Assembly (NCBI GenBank): GCA_016744295.1
Contig: JADGEQ010000004.1
Coordinates: 124,001-188,000, forward strand
Length of the DNA: 64,000 nt
Reading direction: 5' to 3'
From: Desulfobacteraceae bacterium
GTDB lineage: Bacteria > Desulfobacterota > Desulfobacteria > Desulfobacterales > Desulfobacteraceae
In this document: positions 16,500 through 23,793 of the stretch, piece by piece
Numbering within the stretch: the stretch's first letter is position 1
Layout: every line of letters starts with the position of its first letter
Notes under the pieces: model-generated
Databases searched by the model: none
What the model was told of the DNA's origin: nothing
The model's input: the letters and a program-made list of their open reading frames with translations, nothing else
Translations under genes and position numbers: made by a program

Positions 16500-16948
16500 G
16501 AACCCATGGATATCTTGTGTGGACAGTCTGGGCAATTTGTCTGGCCACAATTTTTTTTCTTTCCGCCTGTGCCGGCCCGAAAAGACCCCCTTCGCCACAG
16601 GCCTTGCCGGCTGAAAATCTGCCCCAGATCGGCACCAGCCAGGCAGCTGTTTTGCGAGATTCTCCCCGGTCCAAAATTCTGGTGAATCTGATAAAAAAGG
16701 CGGAACAGCAGATGGGTTCAGGCGAACCGGATGCCGCCTTTGCAACCCTGGAACGGGGGGTGGGAATTGAGGGTCAGGATCCTTTTCTCTGGCACCTTAT
16801 GGCCCGGGTCCAGCTGATCCGGGGCAACTTTGACCAGGCCGAACAATTGGCCAAAAGATCCACTCTTCTGGCCCACAATTTTCCTTCCCTCAAACAAAAG
16901 AATAGGGATATCATTGCCCGATCCATAAAACTTCGGGAGGCCGAATAA
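16496..16948 (+). CDS. TPR lipoprotein, likely PBP1b activator (LpoP-like)
   Basis: Encodes 150 residues. The N-terminal hydrophobic stretch ends in the lipobox LSAC with Cys25, and no Asp follows it, so an outer-membrane lipoprotein is expected. A proline-rich linker leads to one or two TPR-like helical hairpins (about residues 62-140: AAFATLERGVGIEGQDPFLW, ARVQLIRGNFDQAEQLAKRS). The ATGA overlap with PBP1b implies joint translation. In Pseudomonas the TPR lipoprotein LpoP next to ponB activates PBP1b; the match in position, lipidation and fold supports the same role, which remains inferred. Confidence 0.75.
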   Translation: MRTHGYLVWTVWAICLATIFFLSACAGPKRPPSPQALPAENLPQIGTSQAAVLRDSPRSKILVNLIKKAEQQMGSGEPDAAFATLERGVGIEGQDPFLWHLMARVQLIRGNFDQAEQLAKRSTLLAHNFPSLKQKNRDIIARSIKLREAE

Positions 16949-16978
16949 AACCGGGGCTGAGAACAACGGGATTTTCGC

Positions 16979-17743
16979 TTATGGTGTCTCGGATAGTTTT
17001 TTGTTGATCTCCAGGGCTGCTGCCCGGGTTTGGGCCATGATGGCCGGGATCTGTTCTTGGTTCATGCCGGCGGTAAACCCCACCACCCAAATGGCCGGGG
17101 CATAGGCCCCGGTGGACTGGATGGGAGCGGCCACAGCTATTACTCCGGGGATATATTCTTCATCATCAAAGGCAATCCCTGTTTTTCTGACGGTTTCAAG
17201 TTCCTTTAGATAGATATCCGGGTCGAGAATCGTCTTGGCGGTGAACCGGGTAAGGCTGTTTTCCTGAATATATGCCCGGGCATCCTTTTGCGTCATTCTT
17301 GAAAGAAATACTTTACCCACGGCACCGGCCAGAAGGGGCAGGGAGGTGCCGATGGGAGAGGTGATTTTAAAATCTTTTTTTGATTCCACAATATCAATAA
17401 CTGTGACCGAGTCCTTGTTCCGGACTCCCAGAAACACCGACTCCCGGCATTGCTCCATGAGATGTTCCATTGCCGGGCGGGCCGCCTTTTTAAAATCCAT
17501 TTTTTCATAGGCGGCTTTCCCCAATTCCATGAGGGTGGTGCCGATGGTATATCGTTTGGAATCCGGGTCCCGGATAAGAGCACCCTGGTCTTCCAGGGCT
17601 GCTGTGATCCCATGGACCGTACTCTTACTGATATCCAGTTGGGTGGATATTTCGCTGATTCCCAATCCCTGGGCCTCGGTTGACACGGCTTTAAGGATGA
17701 GGAATGCTTTTTTTACAATGGGTGCCTGGTATTGTTTTTTCAT
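16979..17743 (-). CDS. IclR-family transcriptional regulator
   Basis: Encodes 254 residues. Residues 10-65 form the winged helix-turn-helix (ISEISTQLDISKSTVHGITA) and residues 80-250 the IclR effector domain (GTSLPLLAGAVGKVFLS, then IAFDDEEYIPGVIAVAAPI). Such dimeric regulators respond to small carboxylic or aromatic acids. A near-palindrome lies three bases before its start codon and includes the ribosome site, and a perfect copy occurs about 100 bases further upstream, so autoregulation is likely. It converges on the lipoprotein gene and diverges from the PAS kinase. Confidence 0.9.
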   Translation of the reverse strand: MKKQYQAPIVKKAFLILKAVSTEAQGLGISEISTQLDISKSTVHGITAALEDQGALIRDPDSKRYTIGTTLMELGKAAYEKMDFKKAARPAMEHLMEQCRESVFLGVRNKDSVTVIDIVESKKDFKITSPIGTSLPLLAGAVGKVFLSRMTQKDARAYIQENSLTRFTAKTILDPDIYLKELETVRKTGIAFDDEEYIPGVIAVAAPIQSTGAYAPAIWVVGFTAGMNQEQIPAIMAQTRAAALEINKKLSETP

Positions 17744-17745
17744 TG

Positions 17746-17759
17746 TTCACCATAATGAA
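17746..17759. promoter_or_regulatory. IclR operator candidate overlapping the ribosome site
   Basis: TTCACCATAATGAA, 12 of 14 bases identical to the perfect palindrome at 17844. On the minus strand it contains the GGTGA Shine-Dalgarno of the IclR gene, so binding would block its own expression. Confidence 0.6.
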
Positions 17760-17843
17760 TATATGCTAATAGGATAACCAATTTAAATAATTTGTAATAG
17801 CACTAAATTTAAATTGGAAAAATTAGTAATTATAATTATATTG

Positions 17844-17857
17844 TTCATTATAATGAA
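17844..17857. promoter_or_regulatory. IclR operator candidate (perfect palindrome)
   Basis: TTCATTATAATGAA, preceded by ATTG as is the other copy. It lies between the IclR gene and the divergent kinase gene and could control either. Confidence 0.6.
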
Positions 17858-18022
17858 TTCGATTGAAAATCAATGTTTTATTATGAACCTGCATATGGAC
17901 ACCCATTTTCATTTGTTTGGATTCTGATTCTGTTTATGGTAGAATTTGAGATGTAATTCAATCCTTTTAAAAATTTGATTCAAACTGCGCCTTTGCAAAG
18001 AAAGCTAGGAAGGATCATTCAA

Positions 18023-19237
18023 ATGGAAGAGAATAACCTGATATTGTCAGGCCAACAGATTGGCCATTCAGAGAAGGAAAAGAGGCCGGCAGGGAAGAAC
18101 ATTTATTTTCCTGGGGAAAGTAAAGTTTTGCTCCAGACCATCCTGGATGCCATTCCCGATTTTATTTTTCTCCAGGACCGTGATGGGCGTTATATCTCTG
18201 TGAATCAGGCCTTTTGCCGGGTCATGGGGAAATCAAAGCAACTGATCCTGGGCAAAAATCACTTTGATCTGTTTCCCGAGAAACTGGCCAGGGTTTATCA
18301 GCAAGAGGATCAAGAGATCTTTGCCCGGGGCAGTTCTCTTACTAAGGAGAATGAATTGGGCCGGGGCAAGGATAAAAAATGGCTCCATGTTGTTAAGGTG
18401 CCGGTTTTGGAAGCCCGGGGCATTATTACCGGAATTCTTGGCAGCGGCCGTGATATCACTAGTCTCAAGAAAATTCAGGCGCAATTGACCCATGCCCAGA
18501 AAATGGAATCCCTGGGCCAGTTGGCCGCCGGGGTTGCCCATGAGATCAACACCCCATTGGGGATTATTCTGGGCTATGCCCAGCTATTGCTGGAAGATGT
18601 GGATGATGACCAACCCATGCATGGGGATCTTCGGCTCATTGAAAAACAGACCAGAATATGCAGCAAAATTGTGGCAGACCTTTTGAAATTTTCCAGGCCA
18701 GGGGAAAGCCATCTTTCAATGGTGGATGTCAATGGGGCCATTGCGGATGTTGTCAAGGTGGTGGCCCACACCTTCAGCCTGAACCATGTGACCATTGAAA
18801 AATCCTATCCCCAGAATCTTCCAAGGGTCTGGGGGGATAAGGGAAAGCTGAAACAGGTGTTTGTGAACCTTCTCAAAAATGCCTTTGACGCCATTGGCAG
18901 CCACGGCAGTATCATGGTTTCCACAGCTGTTGATCCAGATGGGCAGGGGGTGACCATCTCGGTTGAGGATACCGGGCATGGAATTTCACCAGAAGATATT
19001 CAAAAGATTTTTGATCCCTTTTTTACAACCAAGGGCCCGGATCGGGGGACCGGACTGGGGTTGTCTGTTTCCTTTGGGATCATCCGGGAACATGGCGGAA
19101 AAATTATGGTGTTTTCTCCCCCCCATGCAGAGGGTACATTGGAAAAATCAAAAATGGGAACCCAATTTGTGATACACTTGCCAATCAATCACCGGCAAAA
19201 GGAGGGGGGCAATGGCAACGATATTGGTATTGGATGA
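18023..19237 (+). CDS. Soluble PAS-domain sensor histidine kinase
   Basis: Encodes 404 residues from the ATG at 18023, which follows AGGAAGGA by eight bases; a TTG 48 bases upstream has no ribosome site. There is no membrane helix. A PAS domain (about residues 33-155: AIPDFIFLQDRDGRYISVN) precedes HisKA with phosphorylatable His in AAGVAHEINTPLG and a HATPase domain with N box VNLLKNAFDAI, DTGHGISPED, FDPFFTTK and GTGLGLSVS. The cytoplasmic signal is unknown. Its end overlaps the receiver gene by 26 bases, so the two form a pair. Confidence 0.9.
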   Translation: MEENNLILSGQQIGHSEKEKRPAGKNIYFPGESKVLLQTILDAIPDFIFLQDRDGRYISVNQAFCRVMGKSKQLILGKNHFDLFPEKLARVYQQEDQEIFARGSSLTKENELGRGKDKKWLHVVKVPVLEARGIITGILGSGRDITSLKKIQAQLTHAQKMESLGQLAAGVAHEINTPLGIILGYAQLLLEDVDDDQPMHGDLRLIEKQTRICSKIVADLLKFSRPGESHLSMVDVNGAIADVVKVVAHTFSLNHVTIEKSYPQNLPRVWGDKGKLKQVFVNLLKNAFDAIGSHGSIMVSTAVDPDGQGVTISVEDTGHGISPEDIQKIFDPFFTTKGPDRGTGLGLSVSFGIIREHGGKIMVFSPPHAEGTLEKSKMGTQFVIHLPINHRQKEGGNGNDIGIG

Positions 19238-19580
19238 TGTGCTGGATGCTGTCAATTTGATCAAACGGATATTGGAGAGAAAAGGGCATCGGGTTGTGGG
19301 CTTTACCGAAGAGGAGGATGCCATTGATTTTGCGGGGAAAAATAGCGTGGACCTGGCGATTCTGGATATAAAACTTAAAAAGATGTCCGGGGTGGAGGTT
19401 CTGGAAGAGATCAAAAAACAGTCTCCTGCTATACAGGTGATAATGCTAACAGGTTATCCCACCATTGAGACAGCCAGGCAATGCTTGAGGTTGGGGGCTG
19501 GAGAGTATTGCGTTAAACCCATTGACAAGGATGAGCTGGAAGAAAAGGTGGCCGGGCTTTTAACGCCTGGTACGGTTTAA
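19212..19580 (+). CDS. Single-domain response regulator (CheY-like receiver)
   Basis: Encodes 122 residues, a receiver domain with no output domain. Acidic residues D8 and D9, phosphoacceptor D52 (AILDIKL), T80 and K102 (YCVKPID) are all present. It starts inside the end of the kinase gene with a strong AAGGAGGG site. Such stand-alone receivers act by protein binding or as phosphorelay intermediates; its target is not visible here. Confidence 0.9.
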   Translation: MATILVLDDVLDAVNLIKRILERKGHRVVGFTEEEDAIDFAGKNSVDLAILDIKLKKMSGVEVLEEIKKQSPAIQVIMLTGYPTIETARQCLRLGAGEYCVKPIDKDELEEKVAGLLTPGTV

Positions 19581-19605
19581 GTATGACCTTTTTGTGTCGG
19601 TGTGA

Positions 19606-19677
19606 CCCGGTAGATCGAGGCAGCCCGGCAGATTGAGGCAGCCCGGTAGATTGAGGCAGCCCGGTAGATTGAGGCGT
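19606..19677. repeat. Four-copy 18-bp tandem repeat between convergent genes
   Basis: Units start at 19606, 19624, 19642 and 19660 with consensus CCCGGTAGATTGAGGCAG; they differ at one or two bases and the last is slightly short and touches the stop of the minus-strand gene. The block fills most of the gap between the receiver gene and the phosphatase-YkgJ gene. No dyad is seen in the unit. Confidence 0.85.
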
Positions 19678-20786
19678 TATGATTTTTTCAACCTTTCATT
19701 TTTCACTAAATGGTGGAAATAGGCCTGAACAAATTTTCCGGACAGGGTATCGCAGAGGGAAAATCTCAATTTTTGATCTTCCAGAAACCTGCCGGAAAAG
19801 GCAAAAAACAGGTTTTTTGACAGGGTTTTAAGGGTCTCGGCCACAAAGGCTGAATCTTCCGGAAATCCGGGGTGGCATCGGCAGCGGATGGGCCTGACGT
19901 CATAGAGAATACAGCCGTTGCCGTCATTAAGAGGGCATCTCATTTTTTCTTTGGCATAGGCCCTGGCCAAGGGTATGTTATTGGGGGCCTGGTTTGACGG
20001 ATCCCCCTGGTTCAAGCCAAGTGCCTTGGCGATTTTTCGGGTTTTGGATGAAATATCTGCTGCCTCTTGGATCAGTTTACTCCGAATGGCACTTTTAAGG
20101 GTTCTATTGATCATGTGGCTCAGAAAGATGACTTCCATGAAATCAAGGGACACATATTCATGACAGCAGGCCTGGGCACCCCGCCCGCATTCTGAATCAT
20201 TGAGGCCTGAATTTATCCGGTCTGTATCAATTTTTAGAACAAGGGCTTTATACTCTTTAAGCCAGGGCCTTAAATCAACCTGGTGACTTTGTTCAAGGCT
20301 GGGTTCCCGGATGGTCAGGACACTGGATTGTTTGCCATATTTTTTGAGCAATTTCCATTGGGCGTAGCTGGATGGGCTGGCAGTCTTTTTTTTGAGTTTT
20401 TTTTCAGCTGACTTAAGGTTCATGCCCCTGCGAATCATATAGGAGGCGATCAGGGTCCCGGTGCGGCCAATGCCGTGGCGGCAATGGACCAAAATCTTTT
20501 TTCCCAGATATATGGCTTCATCCAACCAGGCCAGTCCCTTTTCCATCTCTTCCATGTCCGGTGTTTCTTCATCCCACACCGGCAGATAATACACTTCAAA
20601 TCCGGCCTTTTCCTCAATGAGATGAAGATCTGAAAATTCCGCACACAGGTTAATGATGGCGTCAATCTCCTGGGCTTTAATGGACGCAAGTTCTGCATTG
20701 GACATGGGTGCATATCCAGTGGCAAGGTTCCGGGTGATCCAGTTCAATGGGTAGTCAGACATGGGAATTTCTTTTGCTTTGTCCAT
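19677..20786 (-). CDS. Fusion of dual-specificity phosphatase and YkgJ-type cysteine-cluster domain
   Basis: Encodes 369 residues from the ATG at 20786 (AGGAA five to six bases upstream). Residues about 10-150 are a tyrosine/dual-specificity phosphatase domain with the loop HCRHGIGRTG, nucleophile Cys102 and Arg108. Residues about 185-369 contain the YkgJ-type pattern: CGRGAQACC, then CPLNDGNGCILYDVRPIRCRC, which is thought to bind zinc or an Fe-S cluster. I know of no characterised protein with this pair of domains. The gene begins seven bases after the PEP-synthase-like gene, so the two proteins probably act together; the phosphatase could reverse a phosphotransfer by its partner, but this is inference. 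Confidence 0.8.
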   Translation of the reverse strand: MDKAKEIPMSDYPLNWITRNLATGYAPMSNAELASIKAQEIDAIINLCAEFSDLHLIEEKAGFEVYYLPVWDEETPDMEEMEKGLAWLDEAIYLGKKILVHCRHGIGRTGTLIASYMIRRGMNLKSAEKKLKKKTASPSSYAQWKLLKKYGKQSSVLTIREPSLEQSHQVDLRPWLKEYKALVLKIDTDRINSGLNDSECGRGAQACCHEYVSLDFMEVIFLSHMINRTLKSAIRSKLIQEAADISSKTRKIAKALGLNQGDPSNQAPNNIPLARAYAKEKMRCPLNDGNGCILYDVRPIRCRCHPGFPEDSAFVAETLKTLSKNLFFAFSGRFLEDQKLRFSLCDTLSGKFVQAYFHHLVKNERLKKS

Positions 20787-20793
20787 GGGGTTC

Positions 20794-23253
20794 CTATTTG
20801 TTATCGGGTAAGGATCTGAAGTCGTACCGGCCTGCCATGAATTCACCGGCCAGTTTATCCGGATCCTGAGTTTCTTTTAAATACATGTCCATGAGCCGGG
20901 TGGCCCCCAGCAGGCGACCGATATAGTCCAGTTTTTCCAGGATAAGCTTCGGGTCTGCCCGGCGGAATTCGCCGTCCAAAAGGTCTGACCGTATATTCAC
21001 CTTAAACCCCATTTTTTCCAGTACCTTGCCAAGAAAATTTGTCCGAAGGGTTTTCCCCGCAACAGTGCCGCCGCCTCCGGAAAACCGAAATAAAATATAA
21101 TTGTCCATGGAAAGATTTGAGCAGTAGGTGTCCAGAATGACAAAATGGTAGCCAAATCTGAGGTTGATATTCAGGTATTCTTTTGCCGCCACCGCATAAC
21201 TGCCAAATTGCGCATCATCGGCAGAGATGATGCCCCCGGCCATGACGATTTTGTCATAGGATTCCCAATCAAAATGGCTGAAATCGCTCCAGATGATTTT
21301 GGGATGGGAAAGACCTTTTAGGACGGCATTCATGGGAAGGGAAAGAATATCTTCTCCTCTTATTTTTCTTGACATGGAGGTGCTCGCTTTGAGACCTCCG
21401 CCCACATCCAATACATAAAAGAGCATGGGGATGTTGGATATCAGTTGTTTCGCCCCTTTTTTCCGTCCCCCCTGCCGGCCGCCGCCAATGGAAAACATTT
21501 CCCGGACAGCCGTTTCATGGGAAAACCGGATAATGTCGTGGAGGGAGCGGCATTCCCCCGGCGTAAAACTAGGGGAATTCGGATCCACAAGCTTGAGGGG
21601 AGAGATAAAATTGATCACATACCGAAGTCTTCGCCGAAAGGGACTGTTCTGTAAAAGGTCGGCGCCCGGCGCTGAATCGGCTGTCGTGGCGCTTTTTTCA
21701 TAGACCCTGCCAAGATAGATGCATTTGTTTTTCGCATCCACGGTTACCAAATCGCCCTGGACAAGGGTGTCAAAGGCATCTTTCGTATTGACCAGGGCCG
21801 GAACCCTGAATTCCCTGGCTACCGAGGCAAAATGACCGGCCCGGGAGCCCAGGTTTGTGACAAAGGCTGCAGCACGGCCCAGGAGGGGAACATAGTCGGG
21901 GGAAGCTGTTCTTGCCACCACCACGGCATTTTTGGGGACTTGTGCCGGGTCAGCCGTTTCCAGTTTGTATACCCTGCCCACGGCAAATCCAGAACAGGCG
22001 GTTTCTCCCCCCGACACTAAAATTTTGTTGGGTGGGGCCGGTGGTTTTTCTGCCAATTCTGGTTCTGGCTCAGGTTCAGGGTCAGGGGGGTGGGTTGTCA
22101 GGGGGCGGGACTGGAGAATGAAGAGGTCTCCGGTTTTATCCAGGCTCCACTCAATATCCTGGGGCCGGTTGAAAAATGCTTCCAGGGTTTGGCCCAGTTG
22201 GGCAAGATCCATGGCTGTCTTTTTATCAATTGCCAGGGGATCTGGTGAGATCTGTCCGTCCACCAGTGCTTCCCCTAGTCCCGGGGCGGCATGGATCACT
22301 ATTTCTTGATCATTGGCCCCGTCGGGGTTTCTTGTGTAGACCACGCCGCTGGCAAGGGAATCCACCATTTTCAGCACCAGAACTGCCATGGGGGTTTGGG
22401 CATCCAGTATGCCATGGCAGATGCGGTAATACAGAGATCTTGCCGTGTATTTGGATGCAATGATCTGTTTATAGGTGTGGAAAATTTTGTCCGGATTGAC
22501 ATTTAAAATACTTTTATATTGCCCGGCAAATGAGATGTTCGAGTCCTCCATGGCCCCGCTGCTACGCACGGCTAGGAGACCATAGCCCGAGTTTTGGGTC
22601 AGGGTGTCAATTCCATCTGTTATGGCCTGTCTGACCGGTTCGGGGAGGCGGGCTTTTCGGATCATTTTCCGGATAGATCGGGCATTTTGCTCAAGGGCGG
22701 AAGCATCATGGATATCAAGGGTTGCAAGAATTTTATCAATGGGATCAGCCAGGCGGTTGGCATCCATAACGGCATGGAAGGCATTTGTTGTTATGGTAAA
22801 TCCCTTTGGCACTTTCAGGCCCAACCGGTTTTCCACCCGGGCAAGGGCAACTGACTTTCCCCCGGCCACATTCTCCTGGCCGGCGCCTATTTGTTCTGGA
22901 AAAAGAATGTAGGGAGGAGACGGGTCATATTCCGGTTTTGCCAGCATAAACCGGATATAAAAATCAAATTTTTTAAAATAGGCCTGCAGGTCTTCAATTT
23001 CTTTGGGGTACATGGGGGAAAGGGATTCAACCATACCCAGAACAGCATCGGAAAGTTTTTCATACAAAGCATTGATTTGCTGATAATCAACAACCTGTCG
23101 ATTATGATAAATTTCCTCCAAGTCTGCCATGAGTTCATGGGCGATCTTATCGTGGGCCAGCAGGGATTTGAATCCCTCATACTTTTCCCTGACCATGGTT
23201 CCGGGAAAAAAGACCTGGTAGGTCCAGTATTTAAAAAGATTTTTAACCAGCAT
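20794..23253 (-). CDS. PEP synthase-like protein (ATP-binding and swivelling His domains) with an unusual C-terminal domain
   Basis: Encodes 819 residues. After a helical N-terminus (1-110), residues about 120-390 are the ATP-grasp domain of PEP synthase/PPDK (GGKSVALARVE, LLAVRSSGAMEDS, DIEWSLDKTGDLFILQSRPL). A proline-glutamate linker leads to the swivelling phosphohistidine domain (GSRAGHFASVAREFRVPAL, with His in place). The pyruvate-binding TIM barrel of PEP synthase is absent; instead about 300 residues of glycine-rich sequence follow (VLDVGGGLKAS, FRFSGGGGTVAGK). It can presumably phosphorylate its histidine from ATP, but the acceptor is unknown. It is co-transcribed with the phosphatase-YkgJ fusion. 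Confidence 0.8.
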   Translation of the reverse strand: MLVKNLFKYWTYQVFFPGTMVREKYEGFKSLLAHDKIAHELMADLEEIYHNRQVVDYQQINALYEKLSDAVLGMVESLSPMYPKEIEDLQAYFKKFDFYIRFMLAKPEYDPSPPYILFPEQIGAGQENVAGGKSVALARVENRLGLKVPKGFTITTNAFHAVMDANRLADPIDKILATLDIHDASALEQNARSIRKMIRKARLPEPVRQAITDGIDTLTQNSGYGLLAVRSSGAMEDSNISFAGQYKSILNVNPDKIFHTYKQIIASKYTARSLYYRICHGILDAQTPMAVLVLKMVDSLASGVVYTRNPDGANDQEIVIHAAPGLGEALVDGQISPDPLAIDKKTAMDLAQLGQTLEAFFNRPQDIEWSLDKTGDLFILQSRPLTTHPPDPEPEPEPELAEKPPAPPNKILVSGGETACSGFAVGRVYKLETADPAQVPKNAVVVARTASPDYVPLLGRAAAFVTNLGSRAGHFASVAREFRVPALVNTKDAFDTLVQGDLVTVDAKNKCIYLGRVYEKSATTADSAPGADLLQNSPFRRRLRYVINFISPLKLVDPNSPSFTPGECRSLHDIIRFSHETAVREMFSIGGGRQGGRKKGAKQLISNIPMLFYVLDVGGGLKASTSMSRKIRGEDILSLPMNAVLKGLSHPKIIWSDFSHFDWESYDKIVMAGGIISADDAQFGSYAVAAKEYLNINLRFGYHFVILDTYCSNLSMDNYILFRFSGGGGTVAGKTLRTNFLGKVLEKMGFKVNIRSDLLDGEFRRADPKLILEKLDYIGRLLGATRLMDMYLKETQDPDKLAGEFMAGRYDFRSLPDNK

Positions 23254-23621
23254 GTTCTATTTTGAAGAAAAATTTTGTCCGGGTCAATCCTTAACATATT
23301 TTTGGTGTGGATCCATGAACAGAATGGTTTAAAATATTCAATCCCGGTATGTTTTTCGTGTAGGTGCAATAGAAAAGATGCGATGCAATATTTTTATTGC
23401 GTATTCTTTTTATGGCACTATCGGTCGATAAATTTGTGTTTTCCTTGTCAGTCGTGGGGTTACAGCCCTGAATTTCATATGGGTACCATCCAGTGAAATC
23501 ACCTGACGATTTTTATCGATTTTTCACGCAAGATAAATTAAAGAAATATACAAATTAGTTAATTATTTGAAATAATAGAAGATTATGTTATCCTTCCGGA
23601 GTGTGATTCATCTCAACTGTT

Positions 23622-23649
23622 CATTGATGTTCATCAACCTTCATCAATG
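23622..23649. promoter_or_regulatory. Dyad upstream of the sigma-54-like promoter
   Basis: Nested symmetry: 8-bp arms CATTGATG (23622-23629) and CATCAATG (23642-23649), and inside them TTGATGTTCATCAA (23624-23637). It abuts the promoter element and could bind the activator or another regulator. The rest of the 540-base gap 23254-23793 shows no gene. Confidence 0.5.
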
Positions 23650-23662
23650 GCATGATTATCGC
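23648..23662 (+). promoter_or_regulatory. Sigma-54-type promoter candidate for the Mo-oxidoreductase cluster
   Basis: TGGCATGATTATCGC has GG and GC separated by exactly ten bases, as required by sigma-54; the -24 box is TGGCAT and the -12 box TCGC is weaker. It lies 130 bases before the first gene. The cluster ends in an NtrC-type activator, which fits. Confidence 0.5.
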
Positions 23663-23752
23663 TATAATTGTGAAAGCTTTATGTTGCGAGAAAAAAAGCC
23701 CGGGCGATAACCTGTGACTAATTATGTTTTCAGTTTGAGCTTAGCTTTTTAA

Positions 23753-23780
23753 ATAGTTCCAATTTAATAGTTCCAATTTA
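23753..23780. repeat. Two-copy perfect 14-bp tandem repeat before the ribosome site
   Basis: ATAGTTCCAATTTA occurs twice without a gap and is followed at once by the GAGGAG Shine-Dalgarno of the molybdopterin oxidoreductase gene. Confidence 0.8.
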
Positions 23781-23793
23781 GAGGAGAAAAAAG

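Noticed and set aside
19606-19677. Possible CRISPR array
   Set aside because: Units are contiguous 18-mers with no spacers and no cas genes are present.
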